Shown here: positions 8,778 through 17,457 of the stretch, in pieces
Layout: each line of letters opens with the position of its first letter
Numbering within the stretch: position 1 is the first letter of the stretch
Source: Akkermansiaceae bacterium
GTDB lineage: Bacteria; Verrucomicrobiota; Verrucomicrobiia; Verrucomicrobiales; Akkermansiaceae
NCBI GenBank assembly: GCA_028822935.1
Contig: JAPKCM010000019.1
Span: forward strand, 1 to 64,000
Length of the DNA stretch: 64,000 bases
Direction of reading: 5' to 3'
Position numbers and translations under genes: made by a program
Notes under the pieces: model-generated
Databases searched by the model: none
What the model was told of the DNA's origin: nothing
Seen by the model: only the letters and a program-made list of their open reading frames with translations

Positions 8778-10430
8778 ATGCAAATTGACGCATCCGAAAT
8801 ATCGAAAGGCACAGAGTTGGATTGCGATGTCGTGATCATCGGCAGTGGGGCGGCGGGAATCCCCTGTGCTTGTGAACTCATCGCTTCCGGAAAAGAGGTG
8901 ATCTTACTGGAGAGTGGCGGCTTGTCGGCTAATGCAGCGACGCAAGAGTTGGCAAAAGGAGAAGTGGTAGATGCAGCTCGGCACGGGCCTCTGGAGCAGT
9001 ATCGTAAGCGAGTGTTTGGGGGGACGACGACCGTCTGGGGAGGGCGTTGTGCTCCATTCGATGAAATCGATTTCGAGAAACGGAGACATATTCCCCACAG
9101 TGGTTGGCCGATTTCCCGAAAAGATCTCGAGCCCTTTTACAAAAAGTCGCAGGAGTATCTTTTTACAGGTGAATTCGACTACGACGCGACCACCTCAATA
9201 GAGGATGGAGATCGTCCTGTTGTTAAGGGATTGAGTGATGAGGTTTGGCTCCAAGATCGTATTTGGAGATTCAGCCTTCCTGCCAATCTGGGAGCGGAAA
9301 ATCGCGAGAAGTTGACGGATGCTCCCAACGTTCGCGTCATTCTGAATTCAAATGTTCTCAGATTAAACACCAATGATGGTGGCACTGATATTCGTTCGGT
9401 CGATGTGGGCTGTCTTGATGGGAATCGTTTCCGGGTTTCAGCCAAAACTGTCATCGTGGCCGCAGGTGGCTTGGAGAGCGCACGGCTTTTGATGGTCTCC
9501 AACGATATTCACAGGAATGGAATCGGTAACGAGCATGATCAGTTAGGACGCTATTATGGCTCGCACGTGAGTGGGGATTTTGGAGAGGTTCAGTTTTTTC
9601 CAAAGGACTCGCAGGTTTTGTGGGAGTATCAGCAGACTCTGGATGGGGTTTATGCGAAGCGGCAGTTGAGAATTCGCGAAGAGATTCAAGAAAAGGAGGG
9701 TTTACTAAACATGCGGTGCATCTTGACCCACCCTCCCTTTGCGGATGCGAGTCATGGTAACGCAGTTCTTTCTGCTGCCTATCTTGCGAAAAGGTTCCTG
9801 AAGGGTCAAATTCCACCGGAATACAGTAAGGAGCTTTCAGAAGCGGGATATCACAGTCTGCCGATGCACACTAAGAACGTGGTGCTTGGTAGTTTTTCCT
9901 TAGCGAAGTTTGGTTTGCATTGGTTAAAGGATCGAATCCTTGCTCGAAGAAAATACCCCTCAATTTCTCTCAAGAGCCGTGAAAATTGCTATACGATTCA
10001 CTTTGATTCGGAGCAAACTCCGAATCCGGAAAGCAGAGTTCTTTTAGGAGATACTATGGATGCGTTTGGCCAACCACTACTGAAAGTGGATTGGAAATAT
10101 TCACAGCTGGATGTTGATAGCGTAGTTCGATCCGCGGAACTTCTGCGAGCCTCCTTGGATGAGTGTGGGATCGGTAAGTTTAAGCAAACACCCGAAGAGA
10201 CGAAGGAGATGATTCTTAAGGGATTCGGGGTTGGGAGTCATCATATAGGAGCGACCCGAATGTCCGATAGTCCAACGAGCGGAGTGGTGGATGCAAACTG
10301 TGAAGTTCACGGAGTCAAAGGGCTTTATATTGCCTCACCCTCGGTCTTTCCTACAGGGAGTTTTGCAAATCCCGTTCTGACGACTGTTGCGATCGCGCTG
10401 AGAATTATTGATCGGGTTATGCACCGGTAG
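8778..10430 (+). CDS. GMC family FAD-dependent oxidoreductase
   Basis: The 550-residue protein starts with a Rossmann FAD site (VVIIGSGAAGIPCACEL, residues 17-33, then LLESGG). GGTTTVWGGR near residue 82 is the second FAD contact, and the C-terminal domain has GSHHIGATRM near residue 492 and the closing FAD motif NPVLTTVAIALRI. It should oxidise an alcohol or sugar hydroxyl. There is no signal peptide, so it is probably cytoplasmic and may make a keto sugar for the neighbouring aldo/keto reductase to process. That pairing is inference. Length is normal for the family. Confidence 0.85.
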   Translation: MQIDASEISKGTELDCDVVIIGSGAAGIPCACELIASGKEVILLESGGLSANAATQELAKGEVVDAARHGPLEQYRKRVFGGTTTVWGGRCAPFDEIDFEKRRHIPHSGWPISRKDLEPFYKKSQEYLFTGEFDYDATTSIEDGDRPVVKGLSDEVWLQDRIWRFSLPANLGAENREKLTDAPNVRVILNSNVLRLNTNDGGTDIRSVDVGCLDGNRFRVSAKTVIVAAGGLESARLLMVSNDIHRNGIGNEHDQLGRYYGSHVSGDFGEVQFFPKDSQVLWEYQQTLDGVYAKRQLRIREEIQEKEGLLNMRCILTHPPFADASHGNAVLSAAYLAKRFLKGQIPPEYSKELSEAGYHSLPMHTKNVVLGSFSLAKFGLHWLKDRILARRKYPSISLKSRENCYTIHFDSEQTPNPESRVLLGDTMDAFGQPLLKVDWKYSQLDVDSVVRSAELLRASLDECGIGKFKQTPEETKEMILKGFGVGSHHIGATRMSDSPTSGVVDANCEVHGVKGLYIASPSVFPTGSFANPVLTTVAIALRIIDRVMHR

Positions 10431-10515
10431 CCGTTCTTCATTGGCGGATTGATCGTGACAAATCACTCGTATTGAGCCGGGTGTTCGAGAACACGATCTC
10501 AAAAACTTTAGAATT

Positions 10516-11547
10516 ATGGTATTTGAGTGCTGGAAAAAAGATCTCACTTCCGTGATGCCGCATCTTCAGCGAGTTGCGTTGGGCGAGAAAAAAGTGTCCG
10601 TGTTGGCCCTCAATGAGAAGGTTGCTCTGGGGCTCCCATCAGATCGTAATCTCGCAGCAGAAGTAGTGAAGCTCTTTCGACCGATGAAGGGAAAGGCCTG
10701 CTTCGTCGCTTCCTGTATCGAATCACTAAGTAGGATGGGAGTAGCGCCCTTAATGGGATCTTCCTTCAAAGGGAATTCTCGAGGAGAAATTTCTTGGTTG
10801 GAGGATTGCGAATCGATTGGATTTTTGGGGTGCAATCCCGGTCATGGCTTACGGTGTATTTTATTGTCCCGTGACAGTTCGAAAGAGTTTGTCGTGACCA
10901 AGTTGGCAGTTGAAGGGATTCATCAGGATGTCGCGGAGGAGGGCAGGAAGTTGATACAATTCTCGCAGAAGTTCGAAGGGGTCCCGGAGGTGATCTCTTT
11001 GGAAAGTGGCGGCGATTGGTCGGCATTCTCGATGAGGCATTTAAAGGACCGCGGCCCAATGCGCCTAGACCAGGCTTCGGTCATCAAGCTTCTGGATGAT
11101 TGGTTTCAAAAGGGGTATGTTTCGACTGTATCATTGCCATGGGTAAACTCGATTTTACAGAAGGCTCCAGTAAAGCTTGCTGGGGCCATTGCGGAGCAGA
11201 AGATTAGAAAGTCCCTACTTCACGGGGATTTTACGCCGTGGAATCTTCGAAGTGATCGGGGTAGCCTCATGGCAGTTGACTGGGAGTGGGGATCGTTGGA
11301 TGGACTGGGGGGAATCGATCTAGGTCATGGCTTGTTGATGACAGGAAATCTGGTTGATGGACTTAAGGGTGCGGAGCTTGTGAGATCGGTTATGGCGCAT
11401 GCAAGTGACGGATTGATCAAAAGATATTTGGAAAACTGTGGATGGGAGAATCCGAACGCATGGCTTGGCTTGGCCTTGCTGTATTCTGGCTCCCAAGCAA
11501 ACTTGGAAATCAAAGACGAGCTGGAGTATTTGGAATCGCGACTATGA
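10516..11547 (+). CDS. APH/choline-kinase-like phosphotransferase
   Basis: The 343-residue protein has an aminoglycoside-phosphotransferase-type kinase fold in its C-terminal two thirds. LLHGDFTPWNLRSD near residues 234-247 is the catalytic loop, with Asp as base and Asn for metal. AVDWEWGS near residue 255 supplies the metal-binding Asp. FVVTKLAVE near residue 125 may hold the ATP-binding lysine. The first 100 residues are not recognised. In this setting it more likely phosphorylates a sugar, a lipid or an amino-alcohol substituent of the glycan than an antibiotic. The next gene starts 10 bases downstream. Confidence 0.7.
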   Translation: MVFECWKKDLTSVMPHLQRVALGEKKVSVLALNEKVALGLPSDRNLAAEVVKLFRPMKGKACFVASCIESLSRMGVAPLMGSSFKGNSRGEISWLEDCESIGFLGCNPGHGLRCILLSRDSSKEFVVTKLAVEGIHQDVAEEGRKLIQFSQKFEGVPEVISLESGGDWSAFSMRHLKDRGPMRLDQASVIKLLDDWFQKGYVSTVSLPWVNSILQKAPVKLAGAIAEQKIRKSLLHGDFTPWNLRSDRGSLMAVDWEWGSLDGLGGIDLGHGLLMTGNLVDGLKGAELVRSVMAHASDGLIKRYLENCGWENPNAWLGLALLYSGSQANLEIKDELEYLESRL

Positions 11548-11557
11548 ATACAAAGAA

Positions 11558-12760
11558 ATGAGGATTCTTCAGATATTCAATCGCTACGTGCAAGAGGGTG
11601 GCGAGCAACAGGCGGTCCAAGAGACAGAGTCAGGTCTCGCACCGGAGCATGAAGTGAAGACACTTTTGTTTGATACGAGAGATTGGGAAGGAAAGAATGG
11701 AGTGGGACAGAAGGTCCAACAAGCTCTGGCAATGGTCTGGAATCCGAAGTCGATTCGGACTGCCAAGGAAACGATCGCGGAGTTTCGTCCCGATGTCATC
11801 GTCCTCCACAACATGATGCCGGTAGGCTCTGCTGCCTTGTTATATTGGTTGACCCGGCAAGCGATCCCAGTGGTGCAGTATGTCCACAACTTTAGACCGT
11901 TTTCGGTAAATGGATATTTGTGGGCGGGAGACCAGGTGGAGCGGGCAGGGCTTCGATTGAATTTTATTCCCGAGATTAAGGATGGAGCGTGGCAGGATTC
12001 ACGGGTCAAAACGCTTTGGTATGCCATGATCCTCTGGGGTCTTCATGCTTTGGGGGTCTGGAAGAAAATGACGCATTGGATTGCGATCTCACAGTTTATG
12101 AAAGAGACCTTTGCGGAAGCGGGGATACCAGCGGATAAGATGAGTGTCGTGAGGCATGCTTGGGAACCCGCGGAAAAATTGGTGCCAAGAACTTCGTTCG
12201 AAGCAAGCATGCCCTTTGTTTTCCTGGGGCGCTTGAGTGCGCAGAAAGGAATAGGCACCCTCCTTGAAGCATGGACTCAGGTGGAAAAGGCGAGTCCGGA
12301 AGCCAAGCTTGTCATCTGTGGGGAAGGCCCGATGGAGCAGGCCGTCAGAGATTTTGCGGAGGGGAGAGATCACGTTACCTATATGGGATTTGTTCGTGGT
12401 GAGAAAAAAGAGGCCCTTCTTAGAGGGGCCCGCTGCCTTCTTGCTCCGTCTATTTGGTATGAAGGCCTTGGTCTCGTGGCTTACGATGGATATGAATATG
12501 GACTTCCGGTCGTCGCCGCTAAATCGGGTGGATTGGCCGAGATTGTCATGAACGATGAAACGGGTTTCTTGGTGCCTCCTAGGGATTCGGAGGCTCTAGC
12601 GGATGGAATCGTAAGAATGTTGGGGTTGCCTGATGGTGGCTTGGCAATGGGGTTCCAAGGAAGAAAGTGGCTTGAGAAGAGCGCCACCAGAGAGCAGTGG
12701 AAAAAAGAGATGTTAAGCGTGTTTACGAAGCTGCACCCAGATTCAGGGAATTTGAATTGA
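11558..12760 (+). CDS. GT4 family glycosyltransferase
   Basis: The 400-residue GT-B enzyme begins MRILQIFNRYVQEGGEQQAV, the glycine-rich acceptor-side loop of GT4 enzymes. The donor half has FVFLGRLSAQKGI near residue 220, VICGEGPM near residue 250 and the E-x7-E-like motif EGLGLVAYDGYEYGLP near residue 300. Start ATG 11558 was chosen because it fits the family N-terminus; the frame is open further upstream but overlaps the kinase gene. It should add a hexose from a nucleotide sugar in the cytoplasm. The donor is not predictable. Confidence 0.86.
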   Translation: MRILQIFNRYVQEGGEQQAVQETESGLAPEHEVKTLLFDTRDWEGKNGVGQKVQQALAMVWNPKSIRTAKETIAEFRPDVIVLHNMMPVGSAALLYWLTRQAIPVVQYVHNFRPFSVNGYLWAGDQVERAGLRLNFIPEIKDGAWQDSRVKTLWYAMILWGLHALGVWKKMTHWIAISQFMKETFAEAGIPADKMSVVRHAWEPAEKLVPRTSFEASMPFVFLGRLSAQKGIGTLLEAWTQVEKASPEAKLVICGEGPMEQAVRDFAEGRDHVTYMGFVRGEKKEALLRGARCLLAPSIWYEGLGLVAYDGYEYGLPVVAAKSGGLAEIVMNDETGFLVPPRDSEALADGIVRMLGLPDGGLAMGFQGRKWLEKSATREQWKKEMLSVFTKLHPDSGNLN

Positions 12761-12803
12761 GGTAAGGTGCAAAAAATCGTTGAATTCATTTCCTCAGTTA
12801 TCT

Positions 12804-14078
12804 ATGAAAAAAGCGGATCTCCTGCCACGCCGCGTCTTAGTCTCAGCTTATGCTTGTGCTCCAGATCGAGGAGCAGAGCCCGGGGTTGGGTGGAACCTCG
12901 TCGCTATCATGGCGGGAGAGTATGGATATGAGCTGACGGTGATTACGCGCACGAAACATCGGGCGGCCATTGAGGGGAGCGAAGATCCAAGGGTCAAGAA
13001 CGTGCGCTGGATCTATGCTGATCCCCCAGAGTGGCTCTCCAATAAAAAGCGTGGTGCGATTGGCTTGAAGGCTTTCTATTTACTGTGGCAAAGAAAGATG
13101 CATGAAGCGGCATTGGAGCACATGCGGACGCATCGAGTGGATCTCGTGCATCACCTGACTTTCGGCAGTATTTTGCCGGCCACGATCTTGGCCGATTTGG
13201 GCCTTCCTTTGGTCGTCGGCCCGGTGGGAGGAGCAGAAATGAGCCCCCCCGAGTTGGTGAGTGATTTGGCACCAAGGCTTTGGATTAGGGACCGGTTACG
13301 GGCAGGGCTTTATTATTTTGGGAGCCGTCTTTCATCAACAAGGAGAACGTATGGAGCGTGTTCAGTTGCGCTTGGGGCGACTGAGCCCTCGGTGCAGTTG
13401 TTGCGAAGTCTGGGTGCCAAGGATGTTCGCTTGGTTCCCCAGTCCGGTTGTGGAGATGACGAGGTGGCGGCATTTTCCGAAGAAAATCCAGTCGTTGATG
13501 GGGCCCCTCAAGGTCCAATTAGAATTTTAAGCGCCAGCCGGCTGGTGCACTGGAAGGGGGTCGATCTCTCTATCGATGCCGTTTATCAAGCAGTCGAGGC
13601 AGGGCACGATGTGCAGCTCACGATTCTTCAAGAAGGACCCGAGCTTTCGGCGCTCAAGAAACTGGTCGAGAAGCGGGGGCTCACGAAGCGGGTCAAATTT
13701 GCCGGAAAGCTCGATTCGCTGGAAGATGTCTATCGTAGGATGAGAGAATCCGACGCGTTGATACATCCAGCGGTGAATGAGGCATTCGGTCAGTCGGTTC
13801 TGGAATCTCTGGCTTTGGGGCGACAGGTGATCTGCTTGGATTGGGCGGGACCTGGAATGATTGTTACGGACGATTGTGGCCTCAAAGTTGAGGTTGGGAA
13901 TCGGGAGAAGATCGTTGAGGGTCTTGCCAAGGCGATTGGCCAACTTGCGAAGCGAAGAGCTGATTGGTCAGCCATTCAGGATGCCGCAATTGCGCGATCC
14001 AAGGTCTTTAGCTGGCGGCAAGTGGCCAAGGAAATCAATCGTGCCTATCGAGTCTGCCTGGATCAAAAAGCGAAATAG
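12804..14078 (+). CDS. GT4 family glycosyltransferase (copy B)
   Basis: The 424-residue GT4 enzyme has the N-terminal signature VLVSAYACAPDRGAEPGVGW shared with the copy-A enzyme at 4566. LVHHLTFGS near residue 120 parallels LVHHVTFNG in copy A. The donor site is seen as SASRLVHWKGVD near residue 245 and EAFGQSVLESLALG near residue 325. Start: the ATG at 12804 gives a short tail before the signature; an in-frame TTG at 12780 is possible. It heads the intact module GT4 - GT2 - nucleotidyltransferase/kinase. Confidence 0.86.
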   Translation: MKKADLLPRRVLVSAYACAPDRGAEPGVGWNLVAIMAGEYGYELTVITRTKHRAAIEGSEDPRVKNVRWIYADPPEWLSNKKRGAIGLKAFYLLWQRKMHEAALEHMRTHRVDLVHHLTFGSILPATILADLGLPLVVGPVGGAEMSPPELVSDLAPRLWIRDRLRAGLYYFGSRLSSTRRTYGACSVALGATEPSVQLLRSLGAKDVRLVPQSGCGDDEVAAFSEENPVVDGAPQGPIRILSASRLVHWKGVDLSIDAVYQAVEAGHDVQLTILQEGPELSALKKLVEKRGLTKRVKFAGKLDSLEDVYRRMRESDALIHPAVNEAFGQSVLESLALGRQVICLDWAGPGMIVTDDCGLKVEVGNREKIVEGLAKAIGQLAKRRADWSAIQDAAIARSKVFSWRQVAKEINRAYRVCLDQKAK

Positions 14079-14112
14079 TCGCCGAACCATCCCATCATAA
14101 TTTCACTTATCA

Positions 14113-15000
14113 ATGATCCCTGATTTTACGATTGTAACCGCCAGTTACAATTACGGACACTTTATCCGAGAGTGCCTCGAAAGCGTTGCGAATCAAAAAG
14201 GGGCGACCTTTGAGCACCTGATTTTCGATGGTGGTTCAACAGATGATACCGCTGAGATCGTCGCGCAATTCCCTGCCGTCAAATTCACGCAAGAACCCGA
14301 TGAGGGAATGAGTGATGCCATCAATAAAGGGTTTGCCGCGGCGAAAGGTCGATGGGTTATGTGGCTCAATACCGATGATCGCCTCAAGCCCGGAGCGTTG
14401 AAGGCCGTTCTTGATTTTATTAAACATCAAGACGAGGCAGATGTGATCTATGGAGGTTGGGACTTCATTGATAAAAAAGGGGAGTATATTCGATCGATGA
14501 CTCTATTTCCTTTTGATAAACAAATGTTAAGTTACTTGGGGTGCTATATTGGTTCAACATCTGCGTTCTATCGAAATTCTACTGTGATCGGCGAAGGGCA
14601 TTGGTTGGATAAAAGTTATGGTTACATCATGGATGGTGAATTTTACAACCGACTTGCAGCACTGGGTAAGAGGTTCGTGTATATGCATGCCTTGCTTGCA
14701 GACTTTCGCATGCACGGAATGAATCTGAGTTCTAAGCACAAGGATTCATCGAATGCTACCGAGCAGCTGGTTCTTGAGAAACAGCATGCGGAATCGATCG
14801 CCATTAGACGGGCCTATGGATGGCATAAGGTGACCGAACCTCCTTGGGTCTGGTTTGCAGATGGAGTCATCTATTTGTACTTTCGCATCAAGAAATTTGC
14901 AGCGAAGCGTTTTTACAAAGCTTCTAAAACTCTCATCGAGCTACCTCGTGAGACCAGCAGAGCTGAGAGCGAGCCAAAAGAGCAGGCAAAGAATTCATGA
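14113..15000 (+). CDS. GT2 family glycosyltransferase (copy B, intact)
   Basis: The 295-residue GT-A enzyme has FTIVTASYNYGHFI at the N-terminus, FDGGSTDDTAEI near residue 40 and the DxD-type metal site WLNTDDRL near residue 88. YIMDGEFYNRL near residue 172 forms the acceptor end. It has no membrane helices and is most like WcaA/KfoC-type chain-extending GT2 enzymes. The stop overlaps the next ATG (ATGA). It is the template for recognising the decayed copy at 5780-6025, which has lost its middle. Confidence 0.88.
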   Translation: MIPDFTIVTASYNYGHFIRECLESVANQKGATFEHLIFDGGSTDDTAEIVAQFPAVKFTQEPDEGMSDAINKGFAAAKGRWVMWLNTDDRLKPGALKAVLDFIKHQDEADVIYGGWDFIDKKGEYIRSMTLFPFDKQMLSYLGCYIGSTSAFYRNSTVIGEGHWLDKSYGYIMDGEFYNRLAALGKRFVYMHALLADFRMHGMNLSSKHKDSSNATEQLVLEKQHAESIAIRRAYGWHKVTEPPWVWFADGVIYLYFRIKKFAAKRFYKASKTLIELPRETSRAESEPKEQAKNS

Positions 15001-16268
15001 ATCTTCGTAGTCAGGCTGGTCTCAGAGAGTTTGTAGCGGCTCAGGAAGGGAAGGTCGCATTTCTTCGCTTCGAGCGCTGTGGGCTGAAGCAGGGGCCTTT
15101 CAGCGATTGGGATATCGCGGTAGAGAATCACGCGCCAGCGATGAAGGCGTGTGATGGTCTTTACGGAACTCCGTGGACGAGGATTCCGAGGCAGTATGTC
15201 GTCCAATACTTTTTTGATTGGGGGCAATGTGATTTATTACCAGTCTTCGAGTGGAATGGGATTGAGTACCTCGACCAAAAGTTATTCTGGAGCAAGGTGG
15301 CTCCGCTAGAGAAAGACGGAATTCCGCGTCCGGCTTTGGGCCATGACGCATACATCGCCTGGATGACGGGGCTTTTGTGGGGGCGCAGGTATAACAGGCG
15401 CTACCGTAATTTCATCAAGGAAGCGGTAAAGAAGGATGAAGATAATTTTAGAGAATGCCTCCGTGCGGCTTTTGGTAACAGGCTAGCAGAAAACCTCTTC
15501 CAGATTGCGGCAAGAGGAGATGCTGGGGTTGCTACCCACTGGGTGAGCTCCATGAGGTTTACATTAGCGAGGCGGCAAATGGTTCGCCATCCGCTTAAGA
15601 CGGCTACCAACGTCGTAAAGCACTGGCTTTGTGAATGGCGATTCCATCGTCGATTGGCATTGCCCTGGGTTGGAATTCTCGGTCCCGATGGGAGTGGCAA
15701 ATCAAGTGTGATCGAGGAGCTCAATAAACGACTGAAACTTTCAAGAATCAAAGTTAGAGCGATCCATTGGTTGCCTAAGTTGAACCCTGCGACTGGAGAC
15801 TCTAATATCGTTATTACAGATCCGCACGCGCAACCTCCCAAGTCAGCATTTCTATCTAGTCTTCAGCTGGTCAAGATCGTGCTCTATTGGTGGTTCGCTT
15901 CGATTCGCTACCTTTTCCATTTGAGAGCAAAGAAAGAGATGGTGCTTTCTGATCGTTTTTATCCGGACCTGCTTGCCGATCCGCGGCGTTATCGTTATGG
16001 AGCTAGTACCAAACTTGCGGAACTTGCGTTTAAATTGATCCCGCGACCTGATCGGGTGATCATTCTACATACTGATGAAGAAACGATCTTGAAGAGGAAA
16101 CAGGAGGTTTTGCCAGAAGAGTTGGTGAGGCAGCTAGAATGTTACAAGAACATCGCGGAGGAATTGGGTGACCGGGCGGTCTTGGTTGATTGTGGTCAGG
16201 AATTGGATGCGGTAGCTGACGAAGTACTAGAAGTTGTTTTGGAAGCTCTCGCTGAACGAAGACGATGA
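14997..16268 (+). CDS. Fused nucleotidyltransferase-like / thymidylate-kinase-like protein (copy B)
   Basis: The 423-residue protein has two parts. Residues 1-200 resemble a nucleotidyltransferase fold, with SDWDIAVEN near residue 38 and CDLLPVFEW near residue 77 giving the acidic residues. Residues 220-423 form a P-loop kinase: Walker A GILGPDGSGKSSV near residue 222, an LSDRFYPDL motif near residue 317, like the DR(Y/F) of thymidylate kinases, and a lid region rich in Lys and Arg. Such fusions occur in surface-polysaccharide loci but their substrate is not established. A phosphorylated sugar or lipid carrier is possible. Both ends overlap neighbours by ATGA, implying translational coupling. 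Confidence 0.72.
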   Translation: MNLRSQAGLREFVAAQEGKVAFLRFERCGLKQGPFSDWDIAVENHAPAMKACDGLYGTPWTRIPRQYVVQYFFDWGQCDLLPVFEWNGIEYLDQKLFWSKVAPLEKDGIPRPALGHDAYIAWMTGLLWGRRYNRRYRNFIKEAVKKDEDNFRECLRAAFGNRLAENLFQIAARGDAGVATHWVSSMRFTLARRQMVRHPLKTATNVVKHWLCEWRFHRRLALPWVGILGPDGSGKSSVIEELNKRLKLSRIKVRAIHWLPKLNPATGDSNIVITDPHAQPPKSAFLSSLQLVKIVLYWWFASIRYLFHLRAKKEMVLSDRFYPDLLADPRRYRYGASTKLAELAFKLIPRPDRVIILHTDEETILKRKQEVLPEELVRQLECYKNIAEELGDRAVLVDCGQELDAVADEVLEVVLEALAERRR

Positions 16269-17452
16269 TAAGAGTTGCTCATATTCTATCTTACTTCCCT
16301 GGACAGGAGGGTTTGACCAGCTTCTGCCGAGGGCTGGGAGCTGCGTTCGAGGATGTTGAAGGCATTGATGTGCCGATCATCACCTTTCGGGCGAAGCCGG
16401 TTAGGGAAGCGACTGGAAAGGAGCCTCCACAGATCAAGTTTCCGCACCACAATCGTCATCCTTTTGATCTGCCGAAGGCCTTTCTGAATGCTTTAGATTC
16501 GAAAGAGCTCGAATTGGACGGGGCAGTTCTTCACGGGACATACAGCCCGCAGGTCTTTGCGCAGGCTAGGGCGCTTCATCGACGTGGAATTCCATACATT
16601 TTTGTCCCTCACGACCCTTATGTGCGAACCCTCCAGAAGCATAAAGCGTTTCGCAAGTTCCTCTACTGGCATTGTTGTGAGAAATGGGTGATCCAGCACG
16701 CGGCTGCGGTCCAGCTCTTGTCCACCGAGCATGAGGGGCCGCTTCGAGAGCAAGGGATAACGACCCCTGTATTCACAGTAGCGAATGGTTGCGATACTGA
16801 TGACTTGGTTCATCTGGCACCAGATGCCCGGATTCCCGGCTGCGAGGAGGATTTTAGGATCCAATATTTGGGCAGAATGGATCGGAATCACAAGGGTCTC
16901 GATCTCCTTATTGAGGGGTATGCGCAGTTTCTGAAAAAAGTGGGGAGTTCTGAGAGAATCCAGCTCGTTCTGAGTGGGAATGATTGGGAAGACCGTGATT
17001 TTTTAGAAGATTTGGCAAATTCCCTTCATTTGGGTGCGAACATCCTCTTCACAGGGCGACTCCCAGAACACTCGATCACGATCCACTCACGGGCTGATTT
17101 GTGCGTTCTGGCATCGAGATTCGATGGATTTGGACTCACGATTGTGGAGGCGATGATGGCGTCAAGACCAGTTCTGGTGTCGACAAGGGCGGGCATCGCA
17201 AATCACGTCAGAAAGTCGAATGGAGGTTTCCTGGTGGAGCCTGACCCCGAGAGTATTGCGGAAGGATTACTTGAGGCTTGGAGGCAGCGCAATTTCCTGA
17301 AGGAAATTGGAGTGAAGGGGCATCAATATGTGACGCGTGAGCTCACGTGGGCATCGATCGCGGCTCAATCGGCGGCTGCTTACACCAAATTTTTTCCCCT
17401 TGACGAAGGAAGGGACGAGACTGAACTTCAACCTCAAGACTTAATTTTTTAA
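16265..17452 (+). CDS. GT4 family glycosyltransferase
   Basis: The 395-residue GT-B enzyme opens MIRVAHILSYFPGQEGLTSF and has a donor domain with IQYLGRMDRNHKGLDLLIEG near residue 200. The E-x7-E motif DGFGLTIVEAMMASRPVL lies near residue 285. The ATGA overlap with the fused kinase gene shows it belongs to the same unit. Five bases separate its stop from the GTG of the DUF1800 gene. It probably adds a late sugar of the repeat unit. Confidence 0.87.
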   Translation: MIRVAHILSYFPGQEGLTSFCRGLGAAFEDVEGIDVPIITFRAKPVREATGKEPPQIKFPHHNRHPFDLPKAFLNALDSKELELDGAVLHGTYSPQVFAQARALHRRGIPYIFVPHDPYVRTLQKHKAFRKFLYWHCCEKWVIQHAAAVQLLSTEHEGPLREQGITTPVFTVANGCDTDDLVHLAPDARIPGCEEDFRIQYLGRMDRNHKGLDLLIEGYAQFLKKVGSSERIQLVLSGNDWEDRDFLEDLANSLHLGANILFTGRLPEHSITIHSRADLCVLASRFDGFGLTIVEAMMASRPVLVSTRAGIANHVRKSNGGFLVEPDPESIAEGLLEAWRQRNFLKEIGVKGHQYVTRELTWASIAAQSAAAYTKFFPLDEGRDETELQPQDLIF

Positions 17453-17457
17453 AATTC

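Noticed and set aside
10516-11547. APH-like protein as an antibiotic resistance gene
   Set aside because: The kinase motifs are general to the superfamily, and the neighbours are all glycan synthesis genes.
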